From assembly GCA_017694785.1 (NCBI GenBank), contig JADIMK010000019.1:1-46244 (forward strand): a DNA stretch of 46,244 nucleotides, read 5' to 3'. The notes beneath the pieces are model-generated. The model was given only the letters and a program-made list of their open reading frames with translations, was not told where the DNA came from and ran no database searches. Position 1 is the stretch's first letter. Every line of letters begins with the position of its first letter. Below are positions 1 to 8,985 of this stretch, piece after piece. A program made the position numbers and the translations under genes. This DNA comes from Candidatus Cryptobacteroides intestinigallinarum (GTDB taxonomy: Bacteria; Bacteroidota; Bacteroidia; Bacteroidales; UBA932).

Positions 1-1128
1 AATGTGCTCCCGTTCTGGCTTGAACACTCGCAGGACAAGGAGTATGGCGGATATTTCTCTTGCCTTGACAGGAAAGGTGATGTCTTTGACACGGACAAGT
101 TCATCTGGATGCAGGGGCGGGAAGTCTGGCTCTTTTCAATGCTCTACAACAATGTCGAGAAAAAGCGCGAGTGGCTTGACTGTGCGCTCCTTGGAGGTGA
201 ATTCCTCAAGAAGTATGGCCACGACGGCAATTTCAACTGGTATTTTTCTGTCGACAGACAGGGCAGGCCTCTTGTCGAGCCATACAACATCTTTTCCTAC
301 ACGTTCGCTACAATGGCCTTCGGGCAGCTGAGCCTTGCCACAGGCAGCAGTGAGTACGCTGACATCGCTAAGAAGACATTCGATATTGTGCTTTCCAAGG
401 CAGACAATCCTAAGGGGAAGTGGAACAAGGCATATCCAGGTACCCGCAACCTCAAGGGGTTCTCGCTTCCGATGATCCTCTGCAACCTGGCTCTTGAGAT
501 ACGCCACCTTCTGGATCCGGAATATCTCAAGAAGACCATTGATGTCTGCATCCATGAAGTGATGGATGTCTTCTACCGCCCTGAACTCGGCGGAATCATC
601 GTCGAGAATGTCGGAGCCGACGGAAATCTCGTCGACTGCTTCGAAGGCCGGCAGGTGACTCCTGGCCATGACATCGAGGCCATGTGGTTCATAATGGACC
701 TCGGTGCAAGCCTCGGCCGCAATGATCTTGTGGAAAAGGCACGGGACATCACCCTGAAGATGATCGACTACGGTTGGGACAAGAAATACGGGGGAATCTT
801 CTATTTCATGGACCGCAAAGGTTATCCTCCTCAGCAGCTCGAGTGGGACCAGAAGCTCTGGTGGGTGCACATGGAGACCCTCATTGCCACCCTCAAGGCC
901 TATATGCTGACAGGCGACAAGAGATGTCTCGAGGCATTCGAGAAAGTACATGACTATACCTGGGGCCATTTCAAGGACAAGGAATATCCGGAGTGGTTCG
1001 GCTATCTGGACCGCAGGGGAGAAGTCCTTCTTCCGCTCAAGGGAGGGAAATGGAAAGGCTGCTTCCATGTGCCGAGAGGTCTCTATCAGTGCTGGAAGAC
1101 CCTTGAAAAGATAAATGGTACGAAATAA
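1..1128 (+). CDS. N-acylglucosamine 2-epimerase (AGE/RnBP) family protein, 5'-truncated
   Basis: The reading frame is open from the first base of the window, and family N-termini normally start some residues earlier, so the true start lies upstream. The GTG at position 4 is internal. The AGE-family (alpha/alpha)6-barrel signatures are present: GGYFSCLDRKG, then DTDKFIWMQGREVW close to the left edge, GHDIEAMWF in the middle (the family catalytic-region His) and KLWWVHMETL further on. Members interconvert GlcNAc/ManNAc or epimerise or isomerise free sugars and cellobiose-type disaccharides. There is no signal peptide in view, so it is probably cytosolic. It lies 31 bases before a SusC gene and is probably the distal part of an upstream catabolic operon. 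The sialidase 11.5 kb downstream makes ManNAc epimerisation attractive, but the family also includes mannose isomerases and cellobiose 2-epimerases, and the sequence does not separate these. Confidence 0.85.
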   Translation, partial: NVLPFWLEHSQDKEYGGYFSCLDRKGDVFDTDKFIWMQGREVWLFSMLYNNVEKKREWLDCALLGGEFLKKYGHDGNFNWYFSVDRQGRPLVEPYNIFSYTFATMAFGQLSLATGSSEYADIAKKTFDIVLSKADNPKGKWNKAYPGTRNLKGFSLPMILCNLALEIRHLLDPEYLKKTIDVCIHEVMDVFYRPELGGIIVENVGADGNLVDCFEGRQVTPGHDIEAMWFIMDLGASLGRNDLVEKARDITLKMIDYGWDKKYGGIFYFMDRKGYPPQQLEWDQKLWWVHMETLIATLKAYMLTGDKRCLEAFEKVHDYTWGHFKDKEYPEWFGYLDRRGEVLLPLKGGKWKGCFHVPRGLYQCWKTLEKINGTK

Positions 1129-1159
1129 CCACATATATTAATCATCTAACCTTTTTTTT

Positions 1160-4100
1160 ATGAAAGAGTCCAACAACTTTCTTTCAGAGGCCGGCCGGAT
1201 GCTGCGCAAGATGCTCTTTGCGCTATGTCTGGTCTTTGCCGGCAGTGCTGCGGCTTTTGCCCAGCATGTTGTAAAGGGAACCGTCACGGATCCCGATGAC
1301 ATCCCTCTCCCCGGAGTCGCTGTCTTGATTGAAGGTTCCGTCTCCGGAGTATCAACCGATCTCGATGGAAATTATTCAATAGAAGTGCCGCAGGGGGCAA
1401 ACCTGGTCTTTTCATTCATCGGAATGGAGGACCAGACGATCCCGACAGGCGAACGTTCTGTCATCAATGTCGTGATGGAGCCTGCTACAGAGACATTGAA
1501 CGAGATAGTGGTCGTGGGCTACGGTACTGCCAAGAAGCAGTCTCTTACCGGATCCGTGTCTGCCATCAAGGGAGATGAGCTCCTGAAGTCTCCATCAACC
1601 AATGTATCCAGCCTCCTTGGCGGACGTGTAGCCGGTGTGTCATCGGTGCAGGTGTCCGGAGAGCCGGGCGATGACCAGGCATCTCTCCGTATCCGCGGTT
1701 CCCGCTATGGAGTGACATATATAGTAGACGGCATGCCGAGATCCATCAATGACATCGACCCTAACGACATCGAGAGCATCTCAGTCCTCAAGGACGGTGT
1801 CTCTGCAGCAGTGTACGGACTTCAGGGAGCAGGTGGTGTGATTCTCATCACCACCAGAAAAGGTACATCCGGAAAGGCAAAGGTCAACTATACCGGTTCG
1901 GTCGGAGCTTCCATGAATGCCAATTTCCCTGAGTTCATGAACGGACCTCAGTTCGCGTACTACTACAACATGGCCGATATGATGGACAAGTTTGCAAACG
2001 GATCCATCTCGGACATGAGCCAGTACTCTCCGATCTTCACGCAGGAGAATATCAATGCGATGCTCAACGGTGACCCTACCGACGGCTGGGACAATGTCAA
2101 CTACATCGACAAGGTGTTCGGCACAGGTATCAACCAGAAGCACAATGTATCCGTCCAGGGCGGAAATGAAGATGTACGCTACTACACTTCATTCGGCTAT
2201 CAGGGCCAGAAGGGAAACATCGACAACTTCTCTTTCAAGAGATATAACTTCCGTACGAATGTCGAGGCAAAGGTAGGCCGCAGCTGGCACATCACTGCCG
2301 GAATCGCCGGAAGTGTCACCAACAAGCGCTCTCCGGGATATGCCTCCGGAGGAACTGATGCCGATGCAAACCTCGGTGAGCAGGGATGGCTTTCCATCGC
2401 CCACCAGGCCATCATGATGCACCCTTATGTACCTGAGACATGGGAAGGGCTCTACACAGCCACTACCCAGAAGAACACCTCCCTGCCTAACAGCCCTCTG
2501 GCAGCCATCTATGAGTCCGGCAGCAGACAGGTCAACGGATTAGACCTGCAGACCAACGTGTCCATACAGTATGACTTCCCTTGGGTAAAAGGACTTTCCC
2601 TCAAGGCTACCGGTGCATATGACTATTCTTCTTCCCACAACAAGAATCTCAACACTCCTTATAATGTGTATGTCCACTCGATACCTACGACCACTTCAGA
2701 CTGGTCATGGTCGCTGCAGCAGGATCCGAGAGGAACTTCCAACGGGATCAATCTCGGTGAAGGCCAGGTGAACGCGCAGCAGCTCGTGGGCCAGGGAAGC
2801 ATCAACTATGCAAACACATTCGGCAAGCACAATGTAGAAGCCCTCGCTCTTGTCGAGATACGCGACTACAAGTCAAACAACATGCTTGCCTACAACAAGA
2901 ACATGAGCTTCGCCGAGCTTCCGGAACTTGGATTCGGTGAGCCTGCCGACAGTCCTATCGACGGCTACAGTGACGCCACACGCAGTGTCGGCTATGTGTT
3001 CAGGCTCAAGTATGACTATGCAAACAAGTATCTTGTCGAGCTGACAGGCCGATATGACGGCTCGTACAAGTTTGCAGGCAATGTCCCTGGCAAGCGCTGG
3101 GCATTCTTCCCTTCTGCTTCATTCGCATGGAGGATCTCCGAAGAGAAGTTCATGGATTATGCCACATTCCTCGATGACCTCAAGCTCAGGGCTTCCGTCG
3201 GTCTGCTCGGAAACGACTCCACGGTATCGCCTTATGCCTTCCTCAGCACGTATGCACTGGCGGACGGCAGCAACAACGCCTACAACGTGATACTCAACAA
3301 CCAGATCCTGCAGGCGCTAAGGACATCGGTGGTAGCCAACCCTAACCTCACATGGGAGAACATGCTTACCTACAATGTGGGTCTTGACTTCACCATGTGG
3401 AAGGGCCTTCTCGGAATGGAATTCGACGCTTTCTACAACTACACATACGACATGCTCACCTACATGGGTGGAGACTATCCGCCTTCAATGGGCGGCTACT
3501 ATCCGTCATGGGCCAACTACAACAGGATGGAAAGCAAGGGTCTTGAGCTCCTCCTCACACACCGCAACTCGTTCGAGCTCGCAGGCAGTAGATTCACCTA
3601 CGGCATCGGGTTCAACATCTCATATGCAACCAACCGCTGGCTGAGATATCCTGACAGCCCTAACACCGTCAATTCAAGGAAGAATGTCGGCAAACGTGTA
3701 GACGGCTACAACGTATGGATCGCAGATGGACTCTACCGCACCGAGGAAGAGATCGACAACTCAGCATGGTACGGCACACGCCCGAATGTGGGTGACATCA
3801 AGTACCGCGACCTCAATGGTGACGGACGCATCGATGAAGATGACCGTACTCTCATCGGCCGCAGCAACCGTCCTGAACTCACCTACGGACTCAACATCGA
3901 TTTCACATGGATGGGCTTCGACTTCAACGCCCAGTTCACCGGAGGTGCTCTCTTTGACGTTTCCCTCGCAGGTACATACTACAACGGATATGACGACAAC
4001 ACTGTCTGGACCCAGGCTTTCAAGGAAAATGCAAACTCTCCTCTCTATCTCGTCGAGAACGCATACACTGTCCTCAATCCTGACGGAGAATTCCCTCGTC

Positions 4101-4387
4101 TGACCCTCGGCAACCAGGGCCACGGCGGAGACAACGGACTTGCATCCACCTTCTGGCTCAGAGACGGTAAATACATCAGGCTCAAGTCTGCACAGCTCGG
4201 ATATTCTCTCCCGAGGAAATGGCTCAAGCACATCAAGGTAGAGCAATTCAGGATTTTCGTCGAAGGCTCCAACCTCTTTACGATCGACGGACTTCCACAG
4301 GGCATCGACCCTGAATCCCCGGGCGTCAACAACGGTTACTACCCTCAGCAGAGGACAGTAATGGGCGGAATATCTCTCACATTCTAA
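1160..4387 (+). CDS. SusC/RagA-family TonB-dependent outer-membrane transporter
   Basis: 1075 residues, typical for SusC. The signal peptide runs through MLFALCLVFAGSAAAFAQ (about residues 17-35). A carboxypeptidase-regulatory-like beta-sandwich follows (GTVTDPDDIPLPGVAVLIEG), then the TonB-box region (EIVVVGYGTAKKQSLTGSVS), the plug (about 120-235, ending ISVLKDGVSAAVYG...GGVILITTRKG) and a beta-barrel ending in aromatic F (GGISLTF). The ATG at 1160 gives a long N-terminal region. The in-frame ATG at 1199 would give a more usual signal peptide, so the start is uncertain by 13 codons. It imports oligosaccharide across the outer membrane together with the SusD six bases downstream. Substrate is not readable from sequence. 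The lipoproteins downstream and the epimerase upstream suggest a host or complex glycan. Confidence 0.95.
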   Translation: MKESNNFLSEAGRMLRKMLFALCLVFAGSAAAFAQHVVKGTVTDPDDIPLPGVAVLIEGSVSGVSTDLDGNYSIEVPQGANLVFSFIGMEDQTIPTGERSVINVVMEPATETLNEIVVVGYGTAKKQSLTGSVSAIKGDELLKSPSTNVSSLLGGRVAGVSSVQVSGEPGDDQASLRIRGSRYGVTYIVDGMPRSINDIDPNDIESISVLKDGVSAAVYGLQGAGGVILITTRKGTSGKAKVNYTGSVGASMNANFPEFMNGPQFAYYYNMADMMDKFANGSISDMSQYSPIFTQENINAMLNGDPTDGWDNVNYIDKVFGTGINQKHNVSVQGGNEDVRYYTSFGYQGQKGNIDNFSFKRYNFRTNVEAKVGRSWHITAGIAGSVTNKRSPGYASGGTDADANLGEQGWLSIAHQAIMMHPYVPETWEGLYTATTQKNTSLPNSPLAAIYESGSRQVNGLDLQTNVSIQYDFPWVKGLSLKATGAYDYSSSHNKNLNTPYNVYVHSIPTTTSDWSWSLQQDPRGTSNGINLGEGQVNAQQLVGQGSINYANTFGKHNVEALALVEIRDYKSNNMLAYNKNMSFAELPELGFGEPADSPIDGYSDATRSVGYVFRLKYDYANKYLVELTGRYDGSYKFAGNVPGKRWAFFPSASFAWRISEEKFMDYATFLDDLKLRASVGLLGNDSTVSPYAFLSTYALADGSNNAYNVILNNQILQALRTSVVANPNLTWENMLTYNVGLDFTMWKGLLGMEFDAFYNYTYDMLTYMGGDYPPSMGGYYPSWANYNRMESKGLELLLTHRNSFELAGSRFTYGIGFNISYATNRWLRYPDSPNTVNSRKNVGKRVDGYNVWIADGLYRTEEEIDNSAWYGTRPNVGDIKYRDLNGDGRIDEDDRTLIGRSNRPELTYGLNIDFTWMGFDFNAQFTGGALFDVSLAGTYYNGYDDNTVWTQAFKENANSPLYLVENAYTVLNPDGEFPRLTLGNQGHGGDNGLASTFWLRDGKYIRLKSAQLGYSLPRKWLKHIKVEQFRIFVEGSNLFTIDGLPQGIDPESPGVNNGYYPQQRTVMGGISLTF

Positions 4388-4393
4388 AATCAA

Positions 4394-6058
4394 ATGACTA
4401 TTCTTATGAAAAAGAAAACATTATATGCTATCTTGCTGGGAGTGACCATGTCGTCTGTCTCCTGTTCAGACTTCCTCGACATGTCTCCGACCAATGCCGT
4501 CTCGGACAAGCTTGTCTGGTCCAGTGTAGAGAATGCAGAGCTGGCAGTCAATGATTTCTACCGCTACATTGACTATCTCAGCGTCTTCAATTCCGGACAG
4601 TGCCTCGCCGGATCTACCGATGCACTGACCGATCAGCTCAAGTACGGCTCCTACAACTACAACTCCTACTGCCGTATACCGAGCGAGATCGCCTATGGCG
4701 GAGCAGTGCTCACGCCGGGCTATGTGGACACCTACCTCGGGAACTGGTCCACAATGTATGACTATGTCAGAAGAGTCAACGAAGGACTTTCCAACCTGTA
4801 CAAATACGGTGAGTCCATCTCCCAGGAAGACAAGCAGCGTCTTGAGGCTGAGATGAAATTCTTCAGAGGCTTCCTTTATACAGATCTCATCAAGAGATAC
4901 AAGGATGTCATCCTCTACGATGAGGACATGACAGCCATCACAAGGGACAAGGATGTCACACCTGAAGCACAGTGCTGGGAGTTCGTCTACAATGACCTTT
5001 CTTCAGCTGCGAAGGTGCTTGCTGTCAGCACAGACCCTGACGGCCGCATCACCAGCGGAGCTGCATATGCGCTTCTTTCCAGGGCAATGCTCTATGCTAA
5101 GAGATGGGATGATGCGAAGGCTGCGGCCGAAAAAGTCCTGGACATGGGCTATGACCTGGAGGACAATTACGCGGATGCCTTCAAGCAGGGCAGCAAGGAA
5201 GCCATCCTCCAGTACAGCTACAATGCCGCAACTACAGTGACACACTCTTTCGACGGCTATATGGCCCCTGGCGGAGACCGTCAGCTCGACGGAAACTCAA
5301 TGACAGGCGGCTTCGGTACCCCGACCCAGGAGATGGTCGAGTCCTATGAGCTTGCAGAAGGCGGATTCCCTGACTGGTCCCCTTGGCATGCAGAAGGCGG
5401 TACGACCCAGACCCCTCCTTACGATCAGCTCGAACCGCGCTTTGCCGCTACCATCCTCTATAACGGAGCACAGTGGAAAGGCCGCACCATCGAGACCTTC
5501 GTCAACGGAGTCGACGGCTATGCTGAGTGGATGACAGATGCCAACCCTGAGGGACGCAGCACCACAGGCTACTATCTCCGCAAGCTGGTGGACGAGAACC
5601 ACAGCTTCAAGACCATCCAGGCAAGTACCCAGCCATGGACTGAGTTGCGTCTTGCGGAAGTGATACTCAACCATGCTGAGGCATGCTACATGAGCAATGA
5701 CTATGACGGAGCCAATGCAGATGTACGCAGGATCCGTGAAAGAGTCGGCCTCAAGTACACGGACCTGTCCGGAGAAGCCCTCATGGCTGCAATCCGTCAG
5801 GAAAGGAAAGTCGAGCTGGCATTCGAAGGCCAGTGGTGGTGGGACATGAAGCGCTGGGGCCTCGCTGAATCAGCGTTCTCAGGTATCCGTCTGCATGGCC
5901 TCAGGATCGAGAAGGACGCGACTGGCGGATTCGTATACACATACGTGGAATGTGATGACCAGGACCGCAATTTCCCGTCAAAGATGTACCGCTGTCCTAT
6001 ACCTCAGTCAGAGCTTGACAACAACGGGCTCATCAGCCAGTTCCCTGAATGGAACTGA
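4394..6058 (+). CDS. SusD/RagB-family glycan-binding lipoprotein
   Basis: 554 residues from ATG 4394. An in-frame ATG at 4406 (MKKKTLYAILL) gives the more usual lipoprotein signal and may be the real start. The lipobox is SSVSC, followed by SDFLDMSPTN, the typical SusD mature N-terminus. The C-terminal RagB/SusD signature AIRQERKVELAFEGQWWWD is clear. It is the surface lid that captures glycan over the barrel of the SusC just upstream (gap 6 bases, clearly one operon). Sequence gives no direct ligand information. Confidence 0.95.
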   Translation: MTILMKKKTLYAILLGVTMSSVSCSDFLDMSPTNAVSDKLVWSSVENAELAVNDFYRYIDYLSVFNSGQCLAGSTDALTDQLKYGSYNYNSYCRIPSEIAYGGAVLTPGYVDTYLGNWSTMYDYVRRVNEGLSNLYKYGESISQEDKQRLEAEMKFFRGFLYTDLIKRYKDVILYDEDMTAITRDKDVTPEAQCWEFVYNDLSSAAKVLAVSTDPDGRITSGAAYALLSRAMLYAKRWDDAKAAAEKVLDMGYDLEDNYADAFKQGSKEAILQYSYNAATTVTHSFDGYMAPGGDRQLDGNSMTGGFGTPTQEMVESYELAEGGFPDWSPWHAEGGTTQTPPYDQLEPRFAATILYNGAQWKGRTIETFVNGVDGYAEWMTDANPEGRSTTGYYLRKLVDENHSFKTIQASTQPWTELRLAEVILNHAEACYMSNDYDGANADVRRIRERVGLKYTDLSGEALMAAIRQERKVELAFEGQWWWDMKRWGLAESAFSGIRLHGLRIEKDATGGFVYTYVECDDQDRNFPSKMYRCPIPQSELDNNGLISQFPEWN

Positions 6059-6117
6059 TGGCGTCAGCCAGATGAATAGAAAGTTTGCGCAAAGCATTGG
6101 ATAAAAAAGATAAAGAA

Positions 6118-7806
6118 ATGAAAAAAACAATCATAGCAGCTTTTGCACTTGCATCCATGTTCGCGGGATCCTGCGTGAAGCCGGAGTTTGTCGAGCCGAC
6201 AGCAACAAGGCAGGGACTGACGAGCCTTGAAGCAATCTTCACCTTCGGTCCGTACCGGGATCAGACCATGGGTACACTTGCAATTTCAGATGACTCACAG
6301 GAAAGGTTTTCCATCCCGATCCCTTGGTTCTATCCTGAGACATCGGACGATGAGACAACTCCATATATGACCAAAGTGAGAGTAAGAGCGGTGCTGGAAC
6401 CGAATTATACCATTGAGCCACCGATCACGATCCTTGACCTGACCAAGGAAAACTGGTTCACTCTGACCAATCCCCAGGGCGAAAGCCATCCGTTCTGCAT
6501 CACAGGCGAGAGAGTCAAATCGGCGGCCTGCGACCTCCAGGCATTCTCTATAGACGAGCCAGCGATCGTCGGCGTGATCGACGCATCCAGCAGGAAGGTT
6601 TCCCTCGTGTCTGCGGACGACCTTTCTTCCTGCACGGCCCAGGTACAGATCTCGGCACATGCCACAATCTCTCCTGACCCTGCGGAGCCTCATGACTACA
6701 ATTCACCGGTGGAATTCACGGTGACAGCCCATGACGGCAAGACCACATCGACCTGGACAGTGGTCAAGGAAGTGCCTGAGAAGATCGACTACGGCTTCAA
6801 CAGCACTACAGTCACACCTCTGTTCAACTTCGACCCGGCAAGCCGCCTGAGCTTCCCTGCATACACCGAGACAGTCTATCCTACGATGGCAATGATAGGA
6901 AGCAAGCTTGTGGTAAGCTTCGGCAACGGCACTACACCTGTCTATCTCAACAGCATCACAGGAGTCCGTGAAGGTGAGATCAATCTCGGAACTGCAACAG
7001 CTGCGGCAATCGCAAGCGATGAGACCGGCAATATGCTGATCTGCAACCATGCGGCAGGCGGAGAGACCGTCAACATTTGGAGGACAGCTTCAGTGACCGA
7101 GGCACCTGTGCTCTTCCATTCGTTTACAAACAGCACAGATATCCCTATGGGTTACAAGATGAAGGTGATCGGAAGCATTGACTCTGATGCCCAGATCGTC
7201 ATCACCAACGAGGGTGTTGAAGGGGCTACAACAAGCAGCCGCTTCACTGTAATCACAGTACGCAGCGGAGCAGTAGCGTCTGTCGAAGTGAAGGACATCA
7301 CTTCAACAGGCCTTGCATGGAGCACAGCCCCTGTCAACAACACGACTGTTGTCGCTGCATCCCCGGATCCAGCCGACGGATACTACCTGTCATACTACTC
7401 GGACAACCAGATTACATGGGTCAACGGAAGTCTCTCGATAGGCGCACAGATGCCTTTGAGTCTAGCCGCAGATATAGCAAGCGGCAACTACAACTCCAAC
7501 ACGCTTGACTCCAAGACGTTCAACAACGCCAGGTATGTGGCATGGCTTATCACAAGCCACTTCCCGATGTGGGGTGCCGGTCCTAAGCTCTATCTCTACG
7601 ACATGGCCAATCCAAACTCTATCGTAAGCAACGATGCAGTACTTGCCAACGACTCCATAGAGTGGTATCAGCAGGCAGCTGCAGGATGCGCTGCAGGTGA
7701 TGTCCTGATCGCTCCATCGGCCGACGGCTTCATGCTCTATATTTACTATTACGACCACAACTGCGGTGTGATAGGCGGATATTCCGCAGACTGCATCAAA
7801 CGGTAA
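6118..7806 (+). CDS. DUF5018-like surface lipoprotein with C-terminal repeat/propeller-like region
   Basis: I chose ATG 6118 because it gives a compact lipoprotein signal (MKKTIIAAFALASMFAGSC, lipobox FAGSC). The frame extends upstream to a TTG at 6085 but that adds an unlikely basic leader. The 562-residue protein has beta-rich N-terminal domains (one ends TAHDGKTTSTWTV, as in immunoglobulin-like modules) and a C-terminal region with short beta repeats. The C-terminal half matches the gene at 10463-12307 in order and wording (DETGNMLICNHAAGG.. against DDAGNIIFAANAAYG..), so the two are paralogous there. From position directly after SusD, a surface glycan-binding protein role is likely. DUF5018 is named from family recollection, not a search. 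Confidence 0.75.
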   Translation: MKKTIIAAFALASMFAGSCVKPEFVEPTATRQGLTSLEAIFTFGPYRDQTMGTLAISDDSQERFSIPIPWFYPETSDDETTPYMTKVRVRAVLEPNYTIEPPITILDLTKENWFTLTNPQGESHPFCITGERVKSAACDLQAFSIDEPAIVGVIDASSRKVSLVSADDLSSCTAQVQISAHATISPDPAEPHDYNSPVEFTVTAHDGKTTSTWTVVKEVPEKIDYGFNSTTVTPLFNFDPASRLSFPAYTETVYPTMAMIGSKLVVSFGNGTTPVYLNSITGVREGEINLGTATAAAIASDETGNMLICNHAAGGETVNIWRTASVTEAPVLFHSFTNSTDIPMGYKMKVIGSIDSDAQIVITNEGVEGATTSSRFTVITVRSGAVASVEVKDITSTGLAWSTAPVNNTTVVAASPDPADGYYLSYYSDNQITWVNGSLSIGAQMPLSLAADIASGNYNSNTLDSKTFNNARYVAWLITSHFPMWGAGPKLYLYDMANPNSIVSNDAVLANDSIEWYQQAAAGCAAGDVLIAPSADGFMLYIYYYDHNCGVIGGYSADCIKR

Positions 7807-7835
7807 GGTTATACTTTACAGATACAATATCGGCA

Positions 7836-8924
7836 ATGTTATACAAGACAATCATAGCATCGCTTGCTCTGGCAGGGATTCTTTCTGCTGCCGGATGTTC
7901 GGAACCTTCCGGCAATGCCCCACAGTGGGCATGGCCGGACCCGGACTCCGGGACAGGAGAGATACCGGAGCCCGAGCCTGAACAGACCGAGACCAACCCG
8001 GACATAGTGTCCTTGGGCTGGAAAAATGTCGAGGATGAATTCGGAGCTCTTCCTGAAGGGATAGCCATATACCGCTCTCCGGAGCAGCTTGAAGGAAAGA
8101 ATGCCATAGCATATATCGCTGTCGCAGATCTTTCCAAAGCCGGATATGACATCTGGAGCATTTCTGATCCGGAATCAGACGGTACGGACGAGCCGTTCAT
8201 GACTCCGTCCGAAGTCTATGGAGCGGAAGGGAACGGGCAGCCTGCTGTCGTCATCAACGGCGGCTTCTTCTACATGTCGGGCAGCAAGTACTATACTTCC
8301 AGCCTGGCAGTGAGGAACGGCAAGCTCCTCTCTCCGAACATCAACTATGCCTCCGAGGACTGGCTCACGATCTATTACCCGACAAGGGCAGCATTCGTCG
8401 AGCACAAGGACGGCAGTTTCGAGGCATGCTGGACATACTATGTGTCCTCAGCTGCCCACTATGCCTATCCTGAGCCTGCTTCCAACTCGTGGTCATCGGC
8501 TCCGGCCGCACAGCCTTCGGCGTCTTTCCCGGAAGGGGCAGAGACCTTCGAGGCAGAGACTGCTATCGGCGGAGGACCTCTTCTCATCCGTGACGGAGTC
8601 ATCCGCAACACGTATGTTGAGGAACTCTTCGACGGGCCGACAGGCATAGCCCCTGACAGTGACCAGCCGAGGACTGCCATAGGCACGACTTCCGACGGAA
8701 GGATGATCCTCTTCGTCTGCGAAGGTCGCCAGATGACCGAAGGAGTGGCAGGACTGCTCACGGAGGATGTGGCCAATGTCCTCCTGGACCTCGGCTGTAC
8801 TCAGGCAGTCAACCTTGACGGAGGTGGCTCCAGCTGCATGCTTGTCAACGGCCATGAGACAATAAAGCCGTCCGACGGAGCGCAGAGAAGTGTGGCAAGC
8901 ACAGTGATGCTCATGCAGCGCTGA
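7836..8924 (+). CDS. Phosphodiester glycosidase family (NAGPA domain) lipoprotein
   Basis: 362 residues with signal peptide and lipobox SAAGC at the N-terminus, followed by an acidic/proline linker (PEPEPEQTE). The remainder carries NAGPA-domain hallmarks: VINGGFFY in the middle, AIGGGPLLIRDG, PRTAIGTTSDGRMILFV, and the C-terminal NLDGGGSSCMLVNG. The family includes the mammalian uncovering enzyme, which removes GlcNAc from GlcNAc-1-phospho-6-mannose, and bacterial enzymes acting on glycan phosphodiesters. As a lipoprotein in a SusC/SusD operon it probably acts at the cell surface or in the periplasm on phosphorylated glycans. The gene starts 29 bases after the preceding one. Confidence 0.85.
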   Translation: MLYKTIIASLALAGILSAAGCSEPSGNAPQWAWPDPDSGTGEIPEPEPEQTETNPDIVSLGWKNVEDEFGALPEGIAIYRSPEQLEGKNAIAYIAVADLSKAGYDIWSISDPESDGTDEPFMTPSEVYGAEGNGQPAVVINGGFFYMSGSKYYTSSLAVRNGKLLSPNINYASEDWLTIYYPTRAAFVEHKDGSFEACWTYYVSSAAHYAYPEPASNSWSSAPAAQPSASFPEGAETFEAETAIGGGPLLIRDGVIRNTYVEELFDGPTGIAPDSDQPRTAIGTTSDGRMILFVCEGRQMTEGVAGLLTEDVANVLLDLGCTQAVNLDGGGSSCMLVNGHETIKPSDGAQRSVASTVMLMQR

Positions 8925-8985
8925 CGCTCATTCTTGTATAAACAGCAGCATTTGTATTTTGACAGTTTACAACAGCAGACAACAG

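Noticed and set aside
136..1134. Minus-strand 332-codon frame across the epimerase gene
   Set aside because: Antisense shadow of a clear AGE-family gene, no signal or motif.
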